DNA of 64,000 nucleotides from Acrasis kona (lineage: Eukaryota; Heterolobosea; Eutetramitea; Acrasida; Acrasidae): contig JAOPGA020000784.1 in the NCBI GenBank assembly GCA_026419775.2, positions 18,097 to 82,096 on the forward strand, read 5' to 3'. Positions 35,417 through 47,843 of the stretch are shown in pieces (the first letter of the stretch is position 1; each line of letters starts with the position of its first letter). The notes under the pieces are model-generated. The model saw only the letters and a list, made by a program, of their open reading frames with translations. It was not told the origin of the DNA and did not search any database. The position numbers and the translations under genes were made by a program.

Positions 35417-35623
35417 TGATGTGAGTTTGTTTGTGAAGGGTGGTTGATTTTAAAATCTGTCAAATGTCTTTTTGTACCATGATGAATTTTGAACAAGTAT
35501 GGTTATTGAGGGATAATAAAAGCTTAACCGATTAATTTTAGAAGCAGCATTAACGGAACACTTTTTGCTTCAAGAGATCCGCTGTTCGAACTTCAAGAAT
35601 ACTAAATCATTATAAAGTGTTTT

Positions 35624-36786
35624 TTATTCGTCATCATCATCATCACCACCTTGTTTCTTCTTGAGTGATTCTAACTTTTGGAAGCTCTTCATGCATGTGC
35701 TTATCCATTGGTTAGCAAAATCACTGTTGGCATATTGGAAGAATCCTAAAGCGTCCTGTAATGGTTTTTCTGCTTTTTCTGCGTTCTTGAGCGACAAGTG
35801 TGCGCCTCCTCTCAAGAAGTTAACAATTCCTTGGAATAAGAATGAGTCCGATTCACCCCAAGGCCATGTGGTCATGACACCTTTCTGGAAGTATTCCTTC
35901 TCGATGGCATCAAGAATTGGGAATAAATTAATGAACTCTTTTTGGTAGTAGAAGTAACTTGCGATAAGGACCTCCATTTTCACAAAGCAACCCAGAAGAC
36001 TGGATTCGTCTTCTCCACTAAGATATCTTCTTTGGATCATCTAAAAAAATTAGAGAATTAATGTATGCGCTACTTACGTGATGGATGCGGTTGGCAACGT
36101 TATAACCTTCAACGAATCTCTTTCTTGAGTAGTGGGATCTAACTACAGATTCTGCGATATCTGTAATTTCCACAGCGGAGAATTGATCAGGATGTATCTC
36201 AGCACCAATTAGGGACTTCTCTCCTTGCACAATCAAAGCGTCGATCTGGTTCAAGTATTTATATATGCGGACAAGTTCGAATGAGATCTTTGTTGTGATG
36301 AGAGGACCCCATCCAACTGTTCCTTCGGCAACCTGAAACGCAGTTTGGAGACTTGCCAAGGTGTTGTAAATGCTGTAAACGTAAGGTATTTAGAGGTGTG
36401 ATGTGGTTTACCTTCCACCTTCCACTAGATTACATAGTGCTTGTGTATATACGCCAGTAGCAATATGCGGGGCTGTTTCGAATGTTGGTTTTCCGAGAGC
36501 TTTAAGATTCTTATAATGTAAAAAAGTTAATGTTATAGTTTAGTCTTACGTCATGTAGTTCTTTTCGTGCTACATGAAAATCAGGTGCTGGCTTCCCTTC
36601 TTTCATAAGGGTTAACTGATCCTCCAATTTTTCATGGAGGCCAACAAACTCTTGAAGTCTAGTTTCTGTCGAGATAATGTCGTTTTCTGCTCTGACTATT
36701 GGTAGTGTGTGAAATCTTCTAAATGCGAGAGCTCTGCTTGAAGTGGAGAGCAATGGCCTGGCTTTGAGGATGGTTGAAGGGAACAT
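35624..36786 (-). CDS. Putative mitochondrial protein, unknown function
   Basis: Four exons joined by three introns of 37-40 bases (near 36501..36540, 36374..36412 and 36041..36077), about 340 residues. The N-terminus (MFPSTILKARPLLSTSSRALAFRRFHTLPIVRA) is Arg/Ser-rich, free of acidic residues and amphipathic, a good mitochondrial targeting sequence with an RFHT-type cleavage region. The rest is almost all helix, with pairs of helices resembling TPR/solenoid repeats (LQTAFQVAEGTVGWGPLITTK, FFQYANSDFANQWISTCMKSF), and ends in a poly-Asp tail. I do not recognise the family. The stop is within GAATAAA. Confidence 0.65.
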
Positions 36787-36853
36787 AATTGTTTGTGTAA
36801 GTTGACCTGATAATCTTCAATCCCGCTTCTCAGGTTTTGTTCGTAAAATCAGC

Positions 36854-39800
36854 ATGAACAGGAGCAATGTTATGCAGCCTGCTGATATTCAAGCTCTTAT
36901 CAATTATTATCTTAGGAGAGGATACTATCAACATGTTATTGACGAATGCGAAACATACACGAAGAAGTTTGGAGATGACCCAATTTTCGTCTTTTGGCTC
37001 GCTTTCAGTTTTGTTATGACAGGTAGTGTGTCAGAGGGTGTTCGTTGTTACATGAAAATCAAGGACAGGAGAGAAATACAAATTGCTGCTCTTGCTGGAT
37101 TAATTCACGCCCAGCACAAGAGTGGAACCGACGGTAAATTATAGAAGTATGATGTAACGCTAAACCAATCATAGATTCAACCCAAGTAGAAGAGTGGACT
37201 GCGGTTTTGGAAGTTGAAGCTCCCTCAGCGTCTGATGGAGCGAAACTACAATTATCATTGTTTTATTCTTTAACTGGTGATCTGTTCGAAGCCAAAAAGC
37301 TTGCAGATGAGGTTAAGGATGCTTACTCTGATAAATATGTTAACAAGTGGAGTGTCAAAGGGTGGACCAAAATATTGGATGACGAAAATCCAGAAGAGGT
37401 TATGGAGAAAGCTTTGCAACTCAACCAAAAGGATGTGGAGGTGAGTAACATTCGTTCAACAAAATTTAAATTCAAGTAGGCTCAAATGGGAATGGCGAGA
37501 CATTTGGAGAAGAACAAGGAGTTTAAAGGAGCTGTTGACTGTTTGAACAAGATAATAGTAAATTCGCCCAATTTTGTACCCGCTTTAGTAGAGAAGATGC
37601 GGTTACTACTCACAATGGGAGAATGGGAACAATGCTTCGAATCCGCAACGAGGATAATTAATCAAAAGGACGATAAAAATATAGATGCTATCGCACATTC
37701 TGCATTGTACTATTTGGTAAAGGATTATAATTTAGAAGCCGCGAACAAACATTTACAATCTCTTGTTGATTGTGTTCAGTCCAGAGAGCCAAGAAATGAT
37801 CAACTATGTTACAAACTAGCCAGAACCTTTGGAAACGTATCGTTATCAAATCCAGAGTAAATACAAGTTACTATAATATTCTAACACAACTAAAGAATTA
37901 TTCAAAAATCAAGACGGTTAATTGAGATGGCCAAGAAATCTTCTCCTGATACTTGTAACTATTTTGTTTATCAAGGATTCCTTGAACTGCAAATGAACGA
38001 GAAAAAGAGAGCAGAAGAAAGTTTCAATACAGCACTATTAAAGGACGATACAAGTTTATCAGCCAGTTTGGGATCAGTAGAAACTTTAATCCTCGAAAAC
38101 AAATTCAACGAGGCTGTAGGTTTTATAGATATTTTAAATGAAGTGGAATTAAGTGGACTTGGTTACATAGACGAAGAAACAATGGAGGCTCCTAATGGTG
38201 AGATATTTTATGATGCTTAAATAACATTTCTAGACGGTGTTGCCGAGTTAACCTATCTTAACGCTTTAATTTCATGGAGGCAGGATCACGATCTTGCGCA
38301 AACTTTATCAAAATTGGACGAAGCCACCAGATTTCATTTGCGCTTTGTGAGGGACTGTCCGTTAACGTTCGAATATTACGCAGATTTTAATCCTACATTT
38401 GTGATGAAGATTATAAATGAGTATAGTATCCACTGCCCTGAGGAGCCCTTAAACATCAACGATCCTCCCAATAATATTATTATCAAAATGTCGAGTCTGC
38501 TGGATAAGTTGAATGCTATAGTTCAAGGTGTTCCCTCAGTTCAGCTCATTAGTGCTCGAGTAAAACATGTCGCAAGAAACTTCTCCGCCGCTCAAGATAT
38601 TATAACCAGATGTTTGAATGGTGTGTTGTCACTTTTCATTATTTCTTACAAATTTTAGTTGACCCAACGTTTGCTGAGGCCAATCTGCTCTCCGCTCAGA
38701 TTTCTCTGGCACAAGAGAATTTTTCTTTGGCACAATCGGCACTTCAAAAAGCTGTGAGCAATAACTTCAGTATCAGCGAATGGCCATCATATTGTTTATT
38801 AAAAGCAAGAGTATTCAATGCACTTGGAGAGGTAAATATTAGTTTAGCAAACGCTGTTAACAAGATAGTTCGAAGAAGCACTGACATCACTTAATAACGC
38901 AGTCAGGATCATAAAGTCTGGAAAAGCGAAGAAAGGTTCTTATGATTACGTACTTATACTGCTTGAGAAGGCCGTAATACACTCCGATATGGGTCAAAAG
39001 GTAACACTTAACACTAATCAAAGATCTTTACCTATTACAGGAAGAAGCTTCTTCAATTATAGAAGAGCTACTCGAGAAGCATCGCGGTTCATCTGAAGAA
39101 GGAAAAATTATAATCACAAACGCAAAACTTTCTGCAAAGCGAGGTGACTCTGAAACTGCCTTGAACATTCTCAGCATGGTACGACCAAAAGATGCTAACT
39201 TCTCCAGAGCCAAACTGGAGATGGCGAATATACATCTCAATCTTCGTGGAGACAGAAAAAGCTACATGAAATGCTTCGAAGAGCTTTTAGATGCTGGTTC
39301 GAAGACTTCAGCCACTTTTATTTCATTAGGTGAAGCTTATATGAACATTCAAGAGCCCGAACAAGCTATCAAGGCATTTGAAAATGCACTTGAGCTTGAC
39401 ATTAATAATTCAGAGCTAAGAAGTAAAATTGGAAAGGCAATGGTTACCACTCATTGCTACGAAGAGGCAATCGTCTACTATCAAGACGCTCTTGATCGCG
39501 ATCCTAACAAATTAGTACTGAGACATGACCTTGCTGATTTGTACTTTAAACTAAAACAAAACAGTAATGCAGAAAAAGTGCTATCTGATGGAATACAAAT
39601 CATTGAGGCGCTCAATCAAAGTGATATCAATAACATGATCAATTTAGTGAAGAGCTTGTTGTTGATAAGTAAGGCAAGACAAGAAGAGGGCAAGAGTTTA
39701 GCTGATCTAATCAAAGCTAGATCCATCCAAAAACTGTGAGTTAAAAATAGATCTTTATAACTAAACACGATAACAGGGTGCTTCAAAAAATTAGAGCCTC

Positions 39801-41297
39801 GCAACAAGAAACTCTCTTGATACAAAAAAGAATTGCGGCAAACATTTGTTATGATTTGGGAAAGCATTACCAGGATGCACAATCTATAGAATACTTTTCT
39901 GAAAGTTTGGAGCACGACAGTTCACACGAACCCAGCATGTTAGCACTAGCTGACGTAAGCGTCTCCTCATAACTACGCAAACTTACATTTCAGATTTACA
40001 TCAAAAAACAAGATTTGGAAACATGTCAAAGTCACTGCTACGGTCTTCTACGTATAGATCCGGAACACGAATTGGCCAATATGATGGTAAGTGATGAATA
40101 TAAAATATACTTATTAACAATCATTAATACAGCTAGCTGACATCATGTTCAGAAGAAACAATTTTGATGAAGCCATTGAATACTTTGGAAAACTCATGGA
40201 GAAAAAACCAAATAACTATCATGCCCTTGTACAGCTCATCAAGTTATTGAGAAGAGCTGGTTGTTTAGAAAAAGCAGAAACTTTTATAAAAAATGCAGAG
40301 AATGCTACTCTAAGAAAACAAACCGATGCTGGCCTTCATTACTGTAATGGTCTCTATCAATTGTATTCTCAGTCCCATCCGAGATTGGCTCTGAAAGAGT
40401 TCAACTTGTGCAGAAATCATCCTGAATATGCTGAACAAGCTGTTGTAAACATGATTAATATTTATTTGTCTCCAGATAATGCTGGAAATAACAATACTGC
40501 AGAGCGTGATGATAAATCAAATGACATCAAGAAATTTGAACCTGGTTCTCAGCAGTCTAATGTGTCTCTAGAGAATATACAAGCAGCAGAGGCTTTGATA
40601 GAGACTCTGACTACTATTGTCAACAATAACCAGTCTATTAATAAAAGGCAGTCAGAGGTTAGGTTGTGCGTGTTGAAGTGTTCTTTAATGTTGGCGAAGA
40701 ACGCTGATAAGTCTGCAATGGAGCAGGCAGTTGGTATGTTGACTAAAAACATCACTGAAGATATTGACAGCATACCCATTTTAATGTCTCTTTCATCTGT
40801 TTGTTTGGCGATGAAGCAACCTCAAAAAGCACGCTCCAATTTGAAACGAATTATTAAATTGAAGGGTGCTAATGAAGAGTGCGCTGACGACTTTGAAAAG
40901 GCTTTGTTGCTGCTAGCAGAAATTCAGTTGTCCGAAAACAAAATTGAGCATACTGTGGAATTGTTGAAACAAGCCCTTCAGTCCAATGAATCATGTGCGA
41001 GAGCCTGGGAACTTCTTGGACTCGTTCATGAGAAGGAACAGGATTATAATGAAGCTTCAATATCTTATGGAAAAGCATGGAAGTTTACAAATGAATTTGA
41101 CCCTAATATTGGATTCAAACTGGCCTTTAATCTTCTAAAAGCAAAAAAGGTAATGTCTAAAATTTTATTATTAACTCACATAATTAAAGAGTATTGAGTG
41201 CATTGATGTTTGTCATAAAGTGCTTGCAAGCCACCCTGATTATCCAAAAATTAGAAAAGAAGTTCTGGAGAAGGCGAGGGTAAATGTCAGAAGCTGA
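36854..41297 (+). CDS. TTC21B: IFT139 (TTC21B), TPR subunit of intraflagellar transport complex A
   Basis: Twelve exons with 11 introns (37-47 bases), about 1,330 residues, close to the animal length. Conserved blocks occur in order: the start LINYYLRRGYYQHVIDECE, an early DPIFVFWLAFSFVMTGSVSEGVR block, tandem TPRs throughout (for example EAYMNIQEPEQAIKAFENALEL), KPNNYHALVQLIKLLRRAG, and the end FKLAFNLLKAKK then SIECIDVCHKVLASHPDYPKIRKEVLEKAR, which is nearly diagnostic. IFT139 is a peripheral IFT-A subunit needed for retrograde transport and membrane-protein traffic in cilia, so the organism has or recently had cilia. CAATAAAA lies just after the TGA. Confidence 0.95.
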
Positions 41298-41368
41298 ACG
41301 TTACAATAAAATGACATATGTCAATCTTTTATTTCAACGGATTTTTTTGAACACACATTAAATTGAAC

Positions 41369-42110
41369 ATGGGTGACGAATACGGTCGTGACACACAGTA
41401 AGACAATTTGAATTACCCTCCACTAATAAAAAGACTACCAGTATTCAAAATATTACTTATTGGTGATATTTCAGTTGGAAAAACATGCACTCTTTTGAGG
41501 TTCACAGAGGACACTTTTTCTGATAACTACTCAAGCTCTCTTGGAGTTGATTTCGTGAGTTACAAAACTATAACAATAAGCTAATTATTAACAGAAAACA
41601 AAACAAGTAGAGGTAGATGGATCGACCGTTAAGTTACAAATCGTAAGTACCAATTGTGAAGTTACCTCACATAGATAGTGGGATTTTGAAGGCAACCAGC
41701 AAAGATTTGATCAGCTAGCCAAGTCAAGGTACACTGACGCAGATGCCATCCTCTTTTTGTTCGACATTACAAATAAAGAATCATTTGATAACATCAAAAC
41801 AGAGTGGCTTGAGAAGGTCTCACAGAATAAACCTAAGAGCACATGCTGCCATATGGTAGTTGGAACTAAATGTGACCTCTCTTCACTGAGAGTAGTGACT
41901 GCAGAAGATGGTAAAGCGTTTGCCTCAGACATGGGTTGCCAATTTATCGACACCTCCGCCAAACTTTCTACAAACGTAGCACAAATGTTCAATATGGTCG
42001 CACACGACGTTTTGACAGAATATCGAAAAACCCAAACTGATAAGGAAAGCAATTGGAGGAACACTGAAAAAGACAAAAAAAAGAAGAATGGAAACTGCGT
42101 CATTGTATGA
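41369..42110 (+). CDS. Divergent Rab-like small GTPase with CaaX box
   Basis: Four exons (introns 35, 40 and 36 bases; the last has two possible acceptors), about 209 residues. The P-loop is normal (GDISVGKT, residues 20-27). Switch I reads SSSLGVDF with Ser instead of the usual Thr. Switch II reads [10 protein letters not shown] in place of WDTAGQERF, with one extra residue, so the catalytic Gln is shifted or replaced. The guanine-specificity motif is TKCD rather than NKxD; SAK (159-161) is kept. A Lys-rich tail ends in CVIV, a CaaX box, instead of the double-Cys of most Rabs. It probably binds GTP, with reduced or altered hydrolysis. Convergent with the next gene, 11 bases between stops. 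Confidence 0.85.
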
Positions 42111-42121
42111 GTTTGTATACA

Positions 42122-43793
42122 TTAAACTTGAACATTTATTTTAACGCCTTCTACGTTTACTCCAAATTTAATTCTTCTATAGAGCTTGTTGTTGAAAGAA
42201 TCACAGGCTAACTTCATGTCCTCAATGGCAGCTTCCATTCTTGTTTTGCCATTCTCAACTTGCAAACCATAATCAGATACAATGACTTGAGCAATCCCTC
42301 CACCCATCGCACCAGCCAACAGCCCTCCATAAATCAAACCCTTGTCTATCCACTCTTTGAATAAAAATGTCAGTTGAGGATTGGTTGCTTCTGGATCGAA
42401 GGCAATGCGACAGTCCATATACCGAGTCATGTACTTTCCTAACGCTTCGTAACGTTCTTGATGCATTGCACAAGACATGTGTTCGTGAAGAGCCAACGAC
42501 TCCACAATGTACGGATATAGTGCTTCGTCTTTGCTTAGATACACTTCATGTCTTCTGTTCATACGGTTTGTAGCCTTCCTTTGCACTCCAGTATGTACAA
42601 GCCATAATCTTGATTCTAAATTTATCGTTCCAAAGTTAGTTTTTGTCAACTTTGGTGTTGGTATGCCTGGACATGGCTGCGTATAAAAGTCATGGATGCC
42701 ACCTGGAAGTAGACAATATGTATCATTCCAACCAGATCGTAGACCTAATCTATTTTCTGCTAAGAGTGCAAGATCGTACACATGTTTCAATTCTTTGACT
42801 TGATTTGTGGCTTTGTATAATAATGAAAGTAGAGTGGTCATGACTGCACTTGATGACGAAAAACCTGATCTGGACGGACCAGAGTTCTTCAATGTAATTA
42901 AAAGTCCACGACCCAAAGTGAATTCCATGAGTTCCCTCCAAGACTGTTTGGTATCTTGAACGTCCTGTACGATTCCGCTAAAGTGTAGCACATATTTGTA
43001 GAATCTAAAAGGATCTTCAGTGTCTTCAGAAGATAGTGACGCAAGCGACATTGTCTCCTCTGTAAAAGAAAATACATGTTCCTCAAACTTACCGCTCATG
43101 TCATTGTATCCATTAAAAGTGATGGATGGGATCGATTCTTGGACCAATTGGATGGTTGCTTCAATAGTTGGTCTTGGGTATTCTTCTGATCCCCATACCA
43201 AGTCAACGCACATGTTCAAGACGCGGCTACCTTCTAACTTGGCGGCACCGTGTCTATCAGAGTTGTTGGCACTACTAATGGCAACCTTCATGGGCGCTGT
43301 TGCTCTCAAAATGGATGTGGGGTCTAGAGACCACTTTAAATTTTGCTTTGTGGAGTGTATTTTCGATAGATCTGTATTGATACAATCAAGGAAGTCAGTG
43401 TTTTCTAGATGGTCAATCATTTTCTTGTACTCGGCATTCTTTTCTGGAACCAGTTCTGATAATATATAATAAGCTCTCTCTGCTTTTATCAAGGAGTTGT
43501 CTAAATTGGTAGAGTTTTGTTGATTTTTGTTTGCATATTCAAGTAGTTTTGGACGATACCGTGTTTACATCATAAGGTTCTTGAAGAAGTAGCCTGTGGG
43601 GTACAGGAACGTTGTTATCAATTATCTTGATTAATTCATCCTCAACTGTTGCTCTCTTATTTCGAATCTCTTCAATTACTTTGCTTATGTACTCCTTGCA
43701 ATTAACGCGGTACTCATCAACGACCTTTCCTTCTGAAACTAGAGAATCAGGGTTTGTGCCATCATACAATACGAGTTGTACAAAGTGGGACAT
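42122..43793 (-). CDS. Fucokinase-like GHMP sugar kinase
   Basis: About 545-556 residues. The last 350 carry GHMP motifs: APMKVAISS near the start of the fold, GPSRSGFSSSSAV (ATP-binding P-loop), LGLRSGWND, and the C-terminal LLAGAMGGGIAQVIVS. Spacing and the LVHTGVQRKATNRM segment resemble the kinase half of L-fucokinase and heptose kinases, so it likely phosphorylates a sugar at C1; the exact sugar is unclear. No pyrophosphorylase half is fused. The first 85 residues (MSHFVQLVLYDGTNPDS) are joined only if one base is skipped at 43554..43564, after which the frame reads YRPKLLEYANKNQQN without stops. A likely 33-base in-frame intron (43060..43092, GTAAGT to TTTACAG) hides inside the frame. 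Confidence 0.75.
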
Positions 43794-43870
43794 CAGATAT
43801 TGATTTGCTTACAATTTTATACGAATAAAAATCCCAAGGGACAAGCAGAATTGTGTGAAGAATAAATTCT

Positions 43871-44919
43871 TTATTTCAAGTGTAGATCGCTTGTTACTAG
43901 TACTGTCTCTGGTTTGTGTGTTCTCACAAATTTCGCGTCAGATAAAAGCAAAGGACCAACCTCTTTCTCTACATACTTGTTGCTCAACAATGCCATTGCC
44001 CTTCGAACGTTTAGTGCGAACAACTTTGGATTTTTCTTTTCAGTTTCGGTGGGGGACATAAGGTGGAAAATGCACAATATACAAATCGTTATTGAACGAA
44101 GAAAACAAGTTCTTAAAGTACTCTAGGTCACTTCCGATCCATCCTGGACAGAACGCATTGTACTTGTATCTTGTCACTACGGGTTGAACGCCACATCCTG
44201 GAATGAATGCTCCGTCATGGAAGTGCAACATGTAATGTCCGTTTGTTGTTGTTCCTTCAGGGAAGATTAAAAAACGAGAATTTTTCTTTTGTTTCGTAAT
44301 ATTTTTTAACTCTCTTGTTAATTTCATCAATCACACCACCCTTTCCGGCGAATAAAGTTTTAAGTTGATGAAGTAGCTTTCCTAGTATAGGCGCTGTTGC
44401 TAAATCTGCTTTAACCACGAACGAACACTCTCCGAACTCGGACACAATAACTGCAGGATCCCAAAATGCGTGGTGATTTGAAACAACCATATAAGAGGGT
44501 CTTGTGTCTTTTCTTGGAATTTCATCATTTGCACCCTCTTCTTGCTCTTTGATGTACTTTTTGCGATGTTCATACAACTCGTCTTCTGTTACGTGATATC
44601 TTGTTATTGTGTGAACGCCACAATTAAACATTAAGAATCTCGCACCAGGAATTGCAACCTCTCTTGCGGCCTCTTCCCTCATCTCTGGGCCATATAAACC
44701 TAAAAAGTAACCGAGATCAACGACGCGTAGGTACGCCCAATATAAGAATAGTGTTAATAAAATAAATGCTAGCCTAAGTGGGAACAATAGAAATACGTAT
44801 GATAGGATGAAACTCCTAATTTTATAATATTGTGTGTGAGTCAAGTCTTTTCTTTGGAAAGCGGCAGTCTTTTGTAGCATCTCCATATTACAGGGGATGA
44901 ACGCGGGTGTTGGCGTCAT
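43871..44919 (-). CDS. LPCAT/AGPAT-type lysophospholipid acyltransferase (frame broken twice)
   Basis: About 345 residues over three frames. N-terminal TMs (SFILSYVFLLFPLRLAFILLTLFLYW) are followed by the acyltransferase motif NHHAFWDP (H-x4-D), then FPEGTTTNG, a substrate-binding block, and a final PPYVP...NPKLFALNVRRAMA, which is typical of LPCAT1/2-like enzymes. It should transfer fatty acyl groups from acyl-CoA to lysophospholipids in the ER. The frame breaks twice: near 44269..44274 (A6 on the plus strand) and at 44051..44055 (G5). Removing one base at each gives the family sequence exactly, including PPYVPTETEKKNP. No EF-hand tail is present. The start lies 44 bases from the divergent RCC1-BTB gene; the stop overlaps AAATAAA. 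Confidence 0.83.
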
Positions 44920-44963
44920 ATCTGTGTATGTTTTTTACGACGCTTTTGTAAAGTCATAGGACG

Positions 44964-47661
44964 ATGTCCTCCAACGTGCACTCATCGAATGTGATAAAGT
45001 ATAACGAAAATATACTTGTTTGCGGATCAAATAAAGAAGGCCAAATAGCTCTTGGAGATCAAAATGAGCGCGTTGATTCTCTTTCAAGAATCAGTGAGGG
45101 GGATTTTGTTGATGAATCTGTACATTCTGTTGTATGTGGACCATTACATTCTGTATTTCTTGGTTTGTGATCTGACGTAGAAGCAACAACTTAACCGACT
45201 TTAGGATCTCAAGGTGTATGGGTCTGCGGGAACAACAACAATAGCAGATTAGGGCTTGGAGCGTCATTCTCTATTAGAACAAAGACTAGAGTAGCTTTTA
45301 AAATTTGTTCACCACCAGAATTCGTTAGAAGAAAAGTGAAGCAAGTTTGTTGTGGCGAAAATCATACTGTGTTTTTAATGGAGGACTATACACTGTGGAG
45401 TTGTGGTGGGAACCACAGGGGTCAATTGGCTATTCCGAGTTTGAGAACAATATGCGATGAACCCAAACAAATTGAATTTGCACACCAGGTAAATCATAAC
45501 TTTTAATCACATTTACAACATTTAGGTTTCATCAATAGCCTGTGGTTTAGAACATACGCTATTCTTAACAAGCAACGGTCACGTTTATAGCTGTGGAAGC
45601 GACGAATATGGACAGCTTGGCGCGAATAAATTAGATCGCACAGACGTCCGACAACCATCAAGAATAGGAGAGGAGTACGGAGACGGAACATACTCAGGAA
45701 TAGAGTGCGGGTTCTACTTCTCCGCCCTCATCACGTCCGGTCCGCATCAAAAATTACTCACATGTGGTCGAAATCATTGTACGTAAACATCACAACATTA
45801 CTTTAACAATTTAGACGGGCAGCTATGCCACAACGACCTAATCAACAAGTACACGCCCACAGTCGTCAAGTCAGACGTCGACATCGGACAGATCAAGAGC
45901 GTAGTTTGTGGACAACATCACATGGTCGTACTTAACGCTGATGGATTGGTGTTTGTAGGAGGCTGGAATGGATATGGTCAACTTGGAATTGGAGATGGAA
46001 GAGATCGCGGCGTTCTAACTCTACTACGATTCACCAACTCAATCAGCCGACAATGTACATTTCGGTGAATTGTGGCGCAGCACATACATGCTTCGTCACA
46101 CAAAAAGATGTTTACATGTGCGGCTATAACGCAAGCGGACAGGTAACTACCACACCACCGATCACCATTCTAAACATTAAATCAGCTCGGATTAGGTCAC
46201 CAAGAGAGTAAAATATCGACACCCACGCCCATTCATACGCGCGCACCTGTCGCACAAATATCATGTGGAACGGTCCACACAATTGTCCTGTTACAAAAAC
46301 AACAATTCAAACACAAACCAACATTTAAATTCGGTGATTTGGAACAATACAGTTGGATGTTCGATTGTAGAGTCACCACGACAGAAAGCACATCAGAGGG
46401 CATTCCCGCCTGTGCAGATGTCATCAGACAACGATGTCCAAGACTCATCGACCTCAACAAATCGAGCGTCAGAGAAGATAACACATTAATTATTTGTTCC
46501 GATCTAAGCGACAGAGCAACGGTCGTATTGCTCAACTACATCATGTACGATCGATTAGAACTAGACGGCACAGGTACTGATAGAATAGACACTTGTTGCG
46601 AGCTCATCAAGTGGAATCCAAAAATTGAACGCCTCGAGAGCTTACTCTTATGTGAGCTCTATCAAAGCGTCGAAGAGGATCCGTAAGATAACCTCCACTT
46701 TTTACTCTCTACTCACTGTTTTAAAGAGTGTCTTTGATTTTAAAAATTGATTCAATCATCGACAGTCAAAAAAGGAGAATGATAAGGGGACACGTCATTT
46801 CGTTATTGAATAACAGAGTGAGAAGTGGGTCATTTAAGGATCTGAAAAAGAGAGAACAACTTAGTCATCATCTATGTATGGAAATCATGATGTCTGAAGG
46901 AAATGGTTTTTGTGCGCTCGAAGATTTGGATTATGGACAAAGCACTCTTGAAAGTGATTTGAGTAACATGTTCGAAGAGTGTCAAAAATCAATGGGCGGT
47001 GATGTGGAGCTGGTTTTGAGTAATGGAAGGTTAGTTCACTACAATAGAAAAGCGCTTTTTAACCATGAAAAAATAGTAGTATAAGGGCTCATAAATTAAT
47101 ATTGAGTTGTCGATGTGAGTTTTTTAGAAAAAACTTCACTCACGGATGGTGCGATAATCATGCAAAGAGAGTAGAGTTGTTTAGTGGAGGTGGTGTAGAG
47201 GATCAAGTAGCTATTCAAGTATGACTTTATTCCACTCTGTCTTTACAATATTATAGACTCATTACGCTTTTATAAAGTATTTATACACTGGTACTTTTGA
47301 TGACATTACGCCTTCGAATGCAGTGTCTTTGATAAAGTTGTGGAACTTTTATTGTATGCCATTGGATGATCCAGTGTGTAAGAGAGCTCAAGAAGTGATA
47401 TGCGATGGATTGAATGCAGATAACGTGTTGATTCTTTATGGTTATTTGGATCAATTAAAGGGTGTGTTTAAGGAGTTGGAACAGGCGTGTGTGAATGTGA
47501 TGTGTGAGCATTGGATAGCCATACATGATCGATTTTCTAATGATGAAATATTTCATTGGTTATCTAATGTAGAGTATGCTGATATAAACAGAAGGCATTT
47601 ATCACAATTGAAGAAGGCTGTCAAAGAAAAACAAACTTCAGAGTCAAGTACAACAAAATAA
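44964..47661 (+). CDS. RCC1-repeat and BTB-domain protein (RCBTB-like)
   Basis: Nine or so exons with introns of 35-47 bases, about 790 residues. The first half has RCC1 beta-propeller repeats, each with CGxxH(T/S) and GQLG (VVCGPLHSVF, CCGENHTVF, ACGLEHTLF, YGQLGAN, VCGQHHMVV, NCGAAHTCF). It ends with an alpha-helical BTB-like stretch, then a second BTB domain (GGDVELVLSNG, after a 47-base intron SSIRAHKLILSCRCEFFRK, and FIKYLYTG) and a BACK-like helical end. Members often act as substrate adaptors for Cullin-3 ligases. One frame change near 46012 is explained by a 35-base intron (46012..46046) or one missing base. The stop overlaps AAATAAA. Confidence 0.85.
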
Positions 47662-47843
47662 ACAGTGTAATTATTGTATGAGTAGTTTTAATTATATGAA
47701 TGAATTATTGATAGAGGGTGTTTCCATGGGACGAAGTATCCTATCCAGTGAGTTCGTCGGTCAGGTCAACCATCGCACTTGTGCTCCAAAACAATAAAAT
47801 TCTAATGTAACTCCACCGAACTTGCTTTTTAAAAACGCAGAGA

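Noticed and set aside
44040-44060. A 22-base intron at the second acyltransferase break
   Set aside because: It removes the conserved PTETEK segment, which is retained if one C is dropped from the run of five.
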